A stretch of 6,210 nt of DNA from the NCBI GenBank assembly GCA_943324395.2, contig CALPLL020000106.1, positions 1 through 6,210 of the forward strand, read 5' to 3'. Both the position numbers and the translations under genes were made by a program. The DNA comes from Rhizobium sp. Q54. GTDB lineage: Bacteria > Bacteroidota > Bacteroidia > Flavobacteriales > Flavobacteriaceae. The notes under the pieces are model-generated. The model did not search any database. It was given only the letters and a program-made list of their open reading frames with translations, and was not told the DNA's origin. This document shows, in pieces, positions 1 to 5,974 of the stretch. The first letter of the stretch is position 1; every line of letters begins with the position of its first letter.

Positions 1-2090
1 AAAACCAAGTGTTAAGCGATGTTGTTTGGGCTATTAGAAAATTCCAACCCGATGTAATTATCAATCGATTTGATCATCGCTCGCCAGGAACAACCCATGG
101 ACATCACACGGCTTCTGCCCTATTGAGTGTAGAAAGTTTTGACTTAGCCAATGATGCTACAGCATTTTCGAGTCAGTTAAAATGGGTAAAACCTTGGCAA
201 CCTAAAAGACAATTTTTCAATACTTCTTGGTGGTTTTATGGTAGTAAAGAAAAATTTGATGCAGCCGACAAAACCAACTTATCCTCTTTACAAATTGGTG
301 TTTACTACCCTTCACTCGGAAAATCAAATCAAGAAATTGCGGCATTAAGTAGAAGTTGTCATCAATCACAAGGATTTGGAAGTACTGGAAGCCGTGGAGA
401 AGAAATGGAATATTTAGAATTTCTAAAAGGAAGTGCATTAAACGATAAAAACAATATTTTTGAGGGAATAGATACCACTTGGAATCGTGTAAAGGGTGGA
501 GCAGCTATTGGCGAATTAATTCAAAGAACTTTGAAAGAATATGATTTTAAAAACCCTGCTTTGAGCATTTCAAATTTGGTTAAAGCCTATTCTATGATTC
601 AACTATTAGAAGACCAACATTGGAAAATTATCAAGATAGAAGAACTTAAAAAGGTAATTGCTGCTTGTTCAGGTTTGTACCTTGAAGGTGTTGCAGAAAA
701 TCAAACTGCAATCCCAAATAGAACATTAAATGTGAAAATTGAAGCAATTAATAGAAGTGGAAATTCATTAGTTTTAAAGAATATTATCTCGATGCCCGAA
801 GGGAAAAATACAAGTTTTAATAGTGAATTGAAGAATAACATTTCATTAAATACTACTCTTTCAATTCAATTACCAGATACGATAAATTATACCAATCCAT
901 ATTGGTTAAACGAAAAAGGAACGGTTGGAATGTATCGAGTAGATAATCAACAAAACATAGGGATTCCGGATATTATTAGAGAAGTTAAATTGGTATTTAA
1001 TATCGAAATTAATGGAATTACGATTCCGTTTGAGCGAAATGTAATTTACAAATATAACGATCCTACCAAGGGAGAAATATACAATCCGTTGGATATTGTT
1101 CCAGAAATTACGATATCAATAATTGATAAAGTTTCCTTATTTAATTCTGGAAAATCAAAAACAATTGGTGTTAAAATAAAAGCTGGAAAAGAGGGAGAAA
1201 ACGGAATATTGAAATTGGATCTTCCTTCAAATTGGAAAGTAAATCCGAACGAGATAGCATTTGCCTTGAGCAAAAAAGGAGAAGAACAAATTTTAAATTT
1301 CGAAGTGTTTCCTCCAAAAAATGCGGATGAAATTACGGTAAAAGCAATCGCTATTGTGAATGGAAAATCATTTGATAAAGAGCAAATTAACATCAATTAC
1401 GAGCACATTTCTAAGCAACAAATATTGAGAAATTCCGAAGCGAAATTCATAAAATTGGACATAAAAACAGGTAAAGAAAAAATAGCTTACATAATGGGAG
1501 CTGGCGATGAAGTACCAAAAAGCTTGATACAAATGGGTTATGAAGTTACCGAAATTAATCCTAGTGAAATATCGAAAGAAAAACTAGCGAATTACGATGT
1601 TTTAATAACTGGAATAAGAGCTTACAACACAGTTAAAGAACTGAAATTCAAGCAAGAAATTCTTTTAGATTTTGTGAAAGAAGGAAAAACTATGATTGTT
1701 CAATACAATACTACTGATGAATTAGTGACTAAAAATATTGCGCCTTTTCCTATTAAAATTTCCAAAGATCGGGTAACGGAAGAAAATGCAGAAGTACGGT
1801 TTTTAGCTCCCGAACATCCAGTTTTGAATTATCCTAACAAAATTACTTCAAAAGATTTTGAGGGTTGGAAACAAGAACAAGGATTGTATTATCCTAGCGA
1901 ATGGGACCTTGCCTTCACTCCTATTTTATCATCAAATGACAAAGGTGAAACTCCAAAAAATGGTGCTTTATTAATTGCTAAATTCGGAAATGGACACTAC
2001 ATTTATACTGGATTGAGCTTTTTTAGAGAATTACCAGAAGGCGTATCAGGAGCTTACCGATTGATTTCTAACTTAATTTCATTACATTAA
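1..2090 (+). CDS. PIG-L (LmbE-like) family deacetylase with C-terminal amidotransferase-like domain, 5'-partial
   Basis: The frame is open to the left edge (codons from base 3), so the GTG at 9 is not a convincing start and the N-terminus is missing, including the family's AHPDDE-type zinc motif. The second zinc-site region is visible at about 96-113 as HGHHTA, preceded by a PDVIINRFDHRSPG stretch typical of large Bacteroidota PIG-L proteins. Known PIG-L enzymes remove N-acetyl groups from GlcNAc-containing substrates; the substrate here cannot be read. After the deacetylase part come a linker, a beta-rich region at about 1105-1400 resembling NEW3/CARDB domains (GILKLDLPSNWKVNP, then a FEVFPP strand), and from about 1474 to the end a class I glutamine-amidotransferase-like fold (KIAYIMGAGDEV, YDVLITGIRAYN, FGNGHYIYTGLSFFRELP). 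No cysteine nucleophile elbow is evident in that last domain, so it may bind rather than catalyse. The next gene starts 2 bases after the stop, suggesting an operon. The family call is firm; the biological role is inferred. Confidence 0.88.
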   Translation, partial: NQVLSDVVWAIRKFQPDVIINRFDHRSPGTTHGHHTASALLSVESFDLANDATAFSSQLKWVKPWQPKRQFFNTSWWFYGSKEKFDAADKTNLSSLQIGVYYPSLGKSNQEIAALSRSCHQSQGFGSTGSRGEEMEYLEFLKGSALNDKNNIFEGIDTTWNRVKGGAAIGELIQRTLKEYDFKNPALSISNLVKAYSMIQLLEDQHWKIIKIEELKKVIAACSGLYLEGVAENQTAIPNRTLNVKIEAINRSGNSLVLKNIISMPEGKNTSFNSELKNNISLNTTLSIQLPDTINYTNPYWLNEKGTVGMYRVDNQQNIGIPDIIREVKLVFNIEINGITIPFERNVIYKYNDPTKGEIYNPLDIVPEITISIIDKVSLFNSGKSKTIGVKIKAGKEGENGILKLDLPSNWKVNPNEIAFALSKKGEEQILNFEVFPPKNADEITVKAIAIVNGKSFDKEQININYEHISKQQILRNSEAKFIKLDIKTGKEKIAYIMGAGDEVPKSLIQMGYEVTEINPSEISKEKLANYDVLITGIRAYNTVKELKFKQEILLDFVKEGKTMIVQYNTTDELVTKNIAPFPIKISKDRVTEENAEVRFLAPEHPVLNYPNKITSKDFEGWKQEQGLYYPSEWDLAFTPILSSNDKGETPKNGALLIAKFGNGHYIYTGLSFFRELPEGVSGAYRLISNLISLH

Positions 2091-2092
2091 AA

Positions 2093-2200
2093 ATGGAAGA
2101 AAATGAAAATAAATTGTGGAAGAAAAACTACACTTGGGTATTAATTGCGAATGCGATTTACATCTTATTTTACTTTATTATAATGCAACTTTTTTCCTAG
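2093..2200 (+). CDS. 35-residue single-helix membrane micropeptide, candidate symporter accessory protein
   Basis: A complete ATG-to-TAG frame of 35 codons fills the gap between the PIG-L gene and the symporter, with 2 bases before it and 3 bases after it. The first 13 residues are charged and polar (MEENENKLWKKNY), and residues 14-34 form one hydrophobic helix rich in aromatic residues (WVLIANAIYILFYF and onward). That layout, a charged tail with a W-x3-Y-x-W motif leading into a helix, recalls the small partner proteins encoded just upstream of some SSS transporters, such as YhdT (DUF997) before PanF and DUF4212 proteins before their symporter. The likeness is in arrangement and general pattern, not a demonstrated homology, and this protein is shorter than either. 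It could instead be a leader whose translation couples the neighbouring genes. The exact fit into the gap and the sensible membrane topology argue that it is real. Confidence 0.65.
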   Translation: MEENENKLWKKNYTWVLIANAIYILFYFIIMQLFS

Positions 2201-2203
2201 AAT

Positions 2204-3913
2204 ATGCAACAAATTGATTGGATAATACTCGTAATTACATTACTTTTCATAGTTATTTATGGCGTTTGGAAAACAAAAGGCAGTACTGGAAATGTTAAAG
2301 ATTACATATTAGGAAACAATGAAACTCCGTGGTGGACAGTAGGACTTTCGGTAATGGCAACACAGGCTAGCGCAATTACTTTCCTTTCTACTCCGGGTCA
2401 AGCGTACCATGACGGAATGGGTTTTGTGCAATTTTATTTTGGGTTACCAATTGCAATGGTAGTAATAAGTATGACTTTTATTCCAATTTATCACAAACTA
2501 AAAGTTTTTACCGCCTATGAATATTTAGAACAACGTTTTGACTTAAAAACGCGTTCCTTAGCTTCAATTTTATTTTTAGTACAACGAGGTTTAGGAACTG
2601 GAATTACCATTTATGCTCCGTCAATTATACTTTCGTCGATATTGGGTTGGAATTTAACACAATTGAATATTATAATTGGATCATTAGTAATTATCTACAC
2701 ATTTTCTGGTGGTACAAAAGCAGTAAACGTAACACAGAAACACCAAATGTTTGTTATAATGTTTGGTATGATCGTGACTTTTTTCTTGATTTTACATTTG
2801 TTACCTAACGATATGACTTTTGGGAATGCGCTTCATATTGCCGGTGCAAATGACAAAATGAACATTGTGGATTTCTCATTTGATCCTGAAACTCGTTATA
2901 CTTTTTGGAGTGGAATAACAGGGGGGTTTTTTCTGGCATTATCCTATTTTGGGACCGATCAATCTCAGGTTGGTCGCTACTTATCAGGAAAATCAATTCG
3001 AGAAAGCCAAATGGGATTGATTATGAATGGGTTTCTAAAAGTACCAATGCAATTTTTTATTCTATTGATTGGAGTGATGGTATTTGTATTTTTCCAATTC
3101 AATCCGGTTCCTTTGAATTTTAATCCGAATAATAAAATAGTAATTGAAAAATCCATTTACAAAGAAGAATACCACTTATTAGAAAAGAAACTTGTCGATT
3201 TATCTGAAGAAAAAAAAGAATATAACCTTTTGTATATTGACCATTTAAATCAGAATTATGACAACCCGATTTTGAGAAAAAAACTCACTGCTTTATCTAA
3301 TAAAGAAAATGATTTGAGAGACCAAGCGAAAGAATTAATTTCAAAAGCAGATGCTAAAGCAGAAACAAACGACAAAGATTATGTATTTATCAACTTCATT
3401 TTGAACTACTTACCAAAAGGTTTGATTGGCCTTTTATTAGCAGTAATTTTATCGGCAGCTATGTCGTCAACAGCTTCTGGATTAACTGCATTGGCATCTA
3501 CAACGGCAATTGATATTTACAAACGCAATTTAAAAGAAGAAAAATCCGACAAACATTATGTAAATGCTACCAAGGTTTTTACGGTATTTTGGGGAATTGT
3601 TGCAATTCTATTTGCTTGTATTGGTACTTTATTTGAGAATTTAATTCAGCTCGTAAATATCATCGGATCTATTTTCTACGGAACTGTTTTAGGAATTTTC
3701 TTAGTTGGTTTTTATATCAAATACATTCGTGCAAAAGCGATATTCTGGGGTGCAATTATAACACAGTTAATGATATTCTATATCTTCTACTTGGATATTG
3801 TGAGTTTCCTTTGGTTGAATTTTATTGGTGCAATAATTACAATTATCATCGCAATGTTACTTCAATTCTTTCTATTTAGAAATAAAAACGAAGCTATAGA
3901 AAATATTGAATAA
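2204..3913 (+). CDS. sodium:solute symporter, SSS (SLC5-like) family
   Basis: An inner-membrane carrier of 569 residues that should couple Na+ entry to uptake of an organic solute; the sequence does not identify the solute. A first helix lies at about residues 5-22, followed by the TM1 signature around 47-68 (GLSVMATQASAITFLSTPGQAY region). The core TM8 reads AVILSAAMSSTASGL; A418, S421 and S422 align by spacing with the Na2-site residues A361, S364 and S365 of vSGLT. Four further helices follow at about 458-476, 481-505, 512-530 and 535-558. Between core TM7 (ending near 299) and the DYVFINFILNYLPKG segment before TM8 lies a hydrophilic, Lys/Glu-rich, probably helical insertion at about 301-392, which LeuT-fold topology would place outside the inner membrane. 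The ATG at 2204 is the only start just after the micropeptide stop, and the hydrophobic N-terminus begins there. It ends 7 bases from the convergent pdxH stop. Confidence 0.93.
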   Translation: MQQIDWIILVITLLFIVIYGVWKTKGSTGNVKDYILGNNETPWWTVGLSVMATQASAITFLSTPGQAYHDGMGFVQFYFGLPIAMVVISMTFIPIYHKLKVFTAYEYLEQRFDLKTRSLASILFLVQRGLGTGITIYAPSIILSSILGWNLTQLNIIIGSLVIIYTFSGGTKAVNVTQKHQMFVIMFGMIVTFFLILHLLPNDMTFGNALHIAGANDKMNIVDFSFDPETRYTFWSGITGGFFLALSYFGTDQSQVGRYLSGKSIRESQMGLIMNGFLKVPMQFFILLIGVMVFVFFQFNPVPLNFNPNNKIVIEKSIYKEEYHLLEKKLVDLSEEKKEYNLLYIDHLNQNYDNPILRKKLTALSNKENDLRDQAKELISKADAKAETNDKDYVFINFILNYLPKGLIGLLLAVILSAAMSSTASGLTALASTTAIDIYKRNLKEEKSDKHYVNATKVFTVFWGIVAILFACIGTLFENLIQLVNIIGSIFYGTVLGIFLVGFYIKYIRAKAIFWGAIITQLMIFYIFYLDIVSFLWLNFIGAIITIIIAMLLQFFLFRNKNEAIENIE

Positions 3914-3920
3914 TTTTAAT

Positions 3921-4565
3921 TTAAGGAGATAATCGATCTATTTTCCAAGAAAAATCAGCTTGCAATTGGTATCTAATTCGGTCATGAAGTCGGTTTGGTC
4001 GACCTTGCCAAAATTCAACTTCAACTGGTTTTATTAGGAAACCTCCCCAAAATTCTGGTCGGAGGATTTCTTTACCTTGGTAATCCATTTCTAATTGTTT
4101 CAATTTATCTTCTAAAAAAGTTCGCGATGGAATTACCTCACTTTGATTGGAAACAATAGCTCCAAATTTACTTCCGTCAGGTCTAGACTCAAAATAACCA
4201 TCGGATATATTGATTGGTGTTTTTTCTGAAATTCCTTTTATAATTACTTGTCGTTCCAAAGAATGCCAGAAGAAAGAGAGACATACATTGGGATTACTAG
4301 TAATTGCTTTTCCTTTCTCAGAGTTATAATTGGTATAAAAAATGAAGCCTTCTTCGGAGTATTTCTTTAATAAAACGACTCTCGATTTCGGAAATCCATC
4401 CAATCCAATAGTGGAAACTGTCATTGCGTTTACCTCGTCTACCCCCCCAAAATCTTCCACTTCGTGAAACCATTGATGAAATAAATTAATTGGATCTTCA
4501 GGAATTGAAGTTTCCAAAAGAGCACTCTTTTCATATGATTTTCTGTAATCGCTTAAATCTTCCAT
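3921..4565 (-). CDS. pdxH: pyridoxamine/pyridoxine 5'-phosphate oxidase
   Basis: This FMN-dependent cytosolic enzyme oxidises pyridoxine 5'-phosphate or pyridoxamine 5'-phosphate to pyridoxal 5'-phosphate, in vitamin B6 synthesis and salvage. The 214 residues match the usual length (E. coli PdxH is 218). Visible signatures are NAMTVSTIGLDGFPKSRVVLLK (residues 46-67, the FMN-binding start of the barrel), FYTNYNSEKGKA (76-87), the SRPDGSKFGAIVSNQSEVI region (127-145) and the family hallmark RPEFWGG then VEFWQGRPNRLHDR (169-196), where R192 and H194 correspond to the substrate-contacting RLHDR motif. It ends with the typical W-x-I-x-RLSP tail. The ATG at 4565 gives the expected N-terminus (MEDLSDYRKSYEK). 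A run of seven G on the coding strand (4442-4448) encodes the G40-G41-V42 junction. It is the last gene of the minus-strand run, 78 bases after rnz, with a repeat-hairpin in that spacer. Confidence 0.97.
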   Translation of the reverse strand: MEDLSDYRKSYEKSALLETSIPEDPINLFHQWFHEVEDFGGVDEVNAMTVSTIGLDGFPKSRVVLLKKYSEEGFIFYTNYNSEKGKAITSNPNVCLSFFWHSLERQVIIKGISEKTPINISDGYFESRPDGSKFGAIVSNQSEVIPSRTFLEDKLKQLEMDYQGKEILRPEFWGGFLIKPVEVEFWQGRPNRLHDRIRYQLQADFSWKIDRLSP

Positions 4566-4570
4566 TAAAT

Positions 4571-4598
4571 AGATTTTAAATTTTAGACTTTAGATTTT
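4571..4598. repeat. imperfect heptamer tandem repeat (AGATTTT)x4
   Basis: On the plus strand four consecutive 7-base units read agatttt, aaatttt, agacttt and agatttt, starting at 4571, 4578, 4585 and 4592. A degenerate fifth unit (agaaaat) follows. The array starts 5 bases upstream of the pdxH start codon and forms part of the left arm of the inverted repeat at 4580-4631. Low-complexity AT-rich DNA can give weak periodicity by chance, but the seven-base register holds for all four units. Confidence 0.65.
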
Positions 4599-4631
4599 AG
4601 AAAATTGATTCTAAAATAAGGAATCTAAAAT
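4580..4631. repeat. hyphenated inverted repeat between rnz and pdxH
   Basis: Arms of 22 bases at 4580-4601 and 4610-4631 are separated by an 8-base loop. Each arm carries two blocks of attttaga (or its complement tctaaaat) 14 bases apart; both 8-base blocks pair perfectly and the 6 bases between them mostly do not (17 of 22 pairs by eye). It occupies most of the 78-base spacer and would form a hairpin in an rnz-pdxH transcript. No T-rich tail typical of an intrinsic terminator follows directly in the minus-strand direction. No promoter could be recognised with confidence in this spacer. Confidence 0.7.
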
Positions 4632-4643
4632 AATTGATTTATT

Positions 4644-5549
4644 TTAAAATTCATAACTTTTTCCGTCATCTGCCAAAAGAACTTCTGGAAAAACGGTTAG
4701 TGCTTCTTCTTTAAACAAATTGATGTTATCGTATCGTGTAGAATAATGCCCTAATACCAGTTGTTTTACATTGGCTTTCAAAGCAATTTTCGCTGCTTGT
4801 TTGGCCGTACAATGCATTGTTTTTTCAGCCAATTGTTCTTCAGAATCTAGAAATGTAGACTCATGATACAATACGTCTGCATTTTTAATAATTGGTATAA
4901 TGTCTTCATTATAAGCCGTATCGGAACAAAAAGCATAACTTTTGGTTGGAATTGGATCAAATGTCAATTTTTCATTTTCTATTATTCGTCCGTCATCCAA
5001 AGTAATGTCTTTACCATTTTTAATTTTCTGATAATAACAAGTATTTATTTCAAAATTTTGAACCGCATCTAAATTCAATTTACGGTCTCCCACTTTCTCC
5101 TGAAACAAGAATCCATTGGTATAAACTCTATGTTTTAAAGGAATTGTTTTTACAATAACTTTGTTGTCTTCGTAAATAATTTCACTTTTATCTGAATTCA
5201 ATTCATGAAAATACAAACCGTAATTGGTCCAAGAATTGGATAATTTCAATTGTAATTTAATCACTTCTTCAATTCCTTTTGGACCGTAAATATGTAAATC
5301 GGTGGTTCTATTCAATAGCATGAAAGTAGAAACCAAACCTACCAAACCATAAAAGTGATCGCCATGCAAATGAGATATAAATATATGGTTAATTTTAGAA
5401 AAACGAATTTTATTTTTACGCAATTGAACCTGTGTTCCTTCACCGCAATCAATTAGAAACAGACGATTTCTGATTTCTAAAACTTGCGCCGTTGGATTGG
5501 TAATTGTTCGTGGTGTTGCTGCATAGCAACCAAGTATGGTTAGATTCAA
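4644..5549 (-). CDS. rnz: ribonuclease Z (tRNA 3'-processing endonuclease)
   Basis: A zinc-dependent metallo-beta-lactamase-fold nuclease that cuts precursor tRNAs at the 3' side of the discriminator base, in the cytoplasm. The 301-residue length matches the short bacterial form. The metal ligands are in place: HLHGDH at residues 60-65 (H60, H62, D64, H65), H140 in PLKHR, D210 in FCSDTAY and H268 in LGHYSTRY. The order and spacing match B. subtilis RNase Z (H63/H65/D67/H68, H140, D211, H269). The N-terminus GCYAATPRTITNPTAQ and the region around residues 77-110 that leads to the exosite arm are also family-like. The start is a TTG at 5549-5547: the frame upstream has no ATG or GTG before a stop codon at 5612-5610, and the conserved N-terminus (x-NLTILGCYAATP) begins exactly here. 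A 20-base-arm inverted repeat ends 8 bases before the start. It lies between the STAS-like gene and pdxH on the same strand. Confidence 0.97.
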   Translation of the reverse strand: MNLTILGCYAATPRTITNPTAQVLEIRNRLFLIDCGEGTQVQLRKNKIRFSKINHIFISHLHGDHFYGLVGLVSTFMLLNRTTDLHIYGPKGIEEVIKLQLKLSNSWTNYGLYFHELNSDKSEIIYEDNKVIVKTIPLKHRVYTNGFLFQEKVGDRKLNLDAVQNFEINTCYYQKIKNGKDITLDDGRIIENEKLTFDPIPTKSYAFCSDTAYNEDIIPIIKNADVLYHESTFLDSEEQLAEKTMHCTAKQAAKIALKANVKQLVLGHYSTRYDNINLFKEEALTVFPEVLLADDGKSYEF

Positions 5550-5557
5550 TTTGAGTT

Positions 5558-5636
5558 TATTCGTTAATTGGGTTATTAGGTTATAAGTTGAAGCTGTATT
5601 TGTTAACGATTAAACAAATAACCGAATTAACGAATA
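5558..5636. repeat. long hyphenated inverted repeat upstream of rnz
   Basis: Arms of 20 bases at 5558-5577 (tattcgttaattgggttatt) and 5617-5636 pair at 19 of 20 positions; the only mismatch is G5570 against G5624. The spacer is 39 bases. The structure fills most of the 92-base gap between the STAS-like gene and rnz and would fold into a stable hairpin in minus-strand RNA, ending 8 bases before the rnz TTG start. It lacks a T-run on the minus-strand side, so it does not look like a standard intrinsic terminator. Confidence 0.85.
5603..5634. repeat. degenerate octamer tandem repeat, consensus TTCGTTWA
   Basis: Read on the minus strand, four 8-base units in register are TTCGTTAA (5634-5627), TTCGGTTA (5626-5619), TTTGTTTA (5618-5611) and ATCGTTAA (5610-5603). 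The first two units form the core of the right arm of the inverted repeat, and the left arm holds two inverted units. The repeat therefore seems to have been built from a short motif copied in both orientations. The match to the consensus is imperfect. Confidence 0.6.
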
Positions 5637-5641
5637 CACTT

Positions 5642-5974
5642 CTAAAATCCTAAATCTCTTTCGATTTCGTCCATATCAATAATATCGTGGGCTTCTAAAA
5701 CGGAAGGAACTACAACTAAAGATTTTGGAAGGGCATTAAAATCGATGTTTTCAGTAACAATGACAAACGATTTTTTTCCTTTACAATGCATTTTAGACAA
5801 TTCTGTAAAAGCTTTGATAGATTGAATTGTTATTGATTTATCGTGGGTTACATCCAAAATCAAATTCTGGTTTTTATAACTTTCGTGTTGTGTTGTGACT
5901 TTATCCAAAAATAATTGGCTATCTCCCTGCGTATCTTTTAAAACAGTGGTGTGACCTTTTGATATTACTTTCAT
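5642..5974 (-). CDS. STAS-like small protein of unknown function, coupled to pyrB
   Basis: A 110-residue soluble protein with no signal peptide or membrane segment. Its layout suggests the alternating beta-alpha STAS fold of anti-sigma factor antagonists: an N-terminal beta pair (MKVISKGHTTVLKD), a helix (SQLFLDKVTTQHESY), a central strand NLILDVT (about 37-43), a helix running through IQSIKAFTELSKMH, the strand KKSFVIVTENID (about 67-79), and a C-terminal acidic helix EAHDIIDMDEIERDLGF. The serine of the classic D-S-S-G phosphorylation loop is not clearly preserved (HDKSITI lies at that place), so control by phosphorylation is uncertain. Its ATG directly follows the pyrB stop codon with no base between, implying translational coupling. 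I recall flavobacterial homologues carrying the name ribonuclease Z, probably borrowed from the neighbouring gene; nothing here resembles a nuclease, and the metal ligands are absent. Confidence 0.8.
   Translation of the reverse strand: MKVISKGHTTVLKDTQGDSQLFLDKVTTQHESYKNQNLILDVTHDKSITIQSIKAFTELSKMHCKGKKSFVIVTENIDFNALPKSLVVVPSVLEAHDIIDMDEIERDLGF

Noticed and set aside
9..11. GTG at 9 as the true start of the PIG-L gene
   Set aside because: The frame stays open to the left edge, and the protein would lack the first zinc-binding motif and about half of the deacetylase domain. The gene is simply cut by the window boundary.
217..438. 73-codon minus-strand frame inside the PIG-L gene
   Set aside because: It is antisense to a clearly coding, domain-bearing frame, has no recognisable protein features and looks like a by-product of AT-rich codon use.
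1046..1396. 116-codon minus-strand frame inside the PIG-L gene
   Set aside because: It is fully antisense to the NEW3-like domain, and its hydrophobic runs mirror the opposite-strand codons. No independent support.
2922..2933. G6-T6 run in the symporter as a frameshift or phase-variable site
   Set aside because: The reading frame and SSS helix pattern continue intact through it (TGGFFLAL), so there is no sign of a frameshift.
2805..3123. Two overlapping small frames (minus 2805-2996, plus 2905-3123) within the symporter
   Set aside because: Both lie inside conserved SSS transmembrane sequence in other frames and resemble no protein family.
4566..4643. Flavobacterial promoter (TAnnTTTG type) for pdxH
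   Set aside because: No exact match to the -7 motif was found in the correct orientation in this spacer, so no promoter is called.
4863..5072. 69-codon plus-strand frame inside rnz
   Set aside because: It is antisense to the RNase Z region holding D210, with isoleucine/phenylalanine-rich noise composition.
5558..5636. Inverted repeat as an intrinsic terminator for pyrB-STAS
   Set aside because: The stem is AT-rich, the loop is long (39 bases), and no U-run follows on the minus strand. A processing or repeat element is more likely, though partial termination cannot be excluded.
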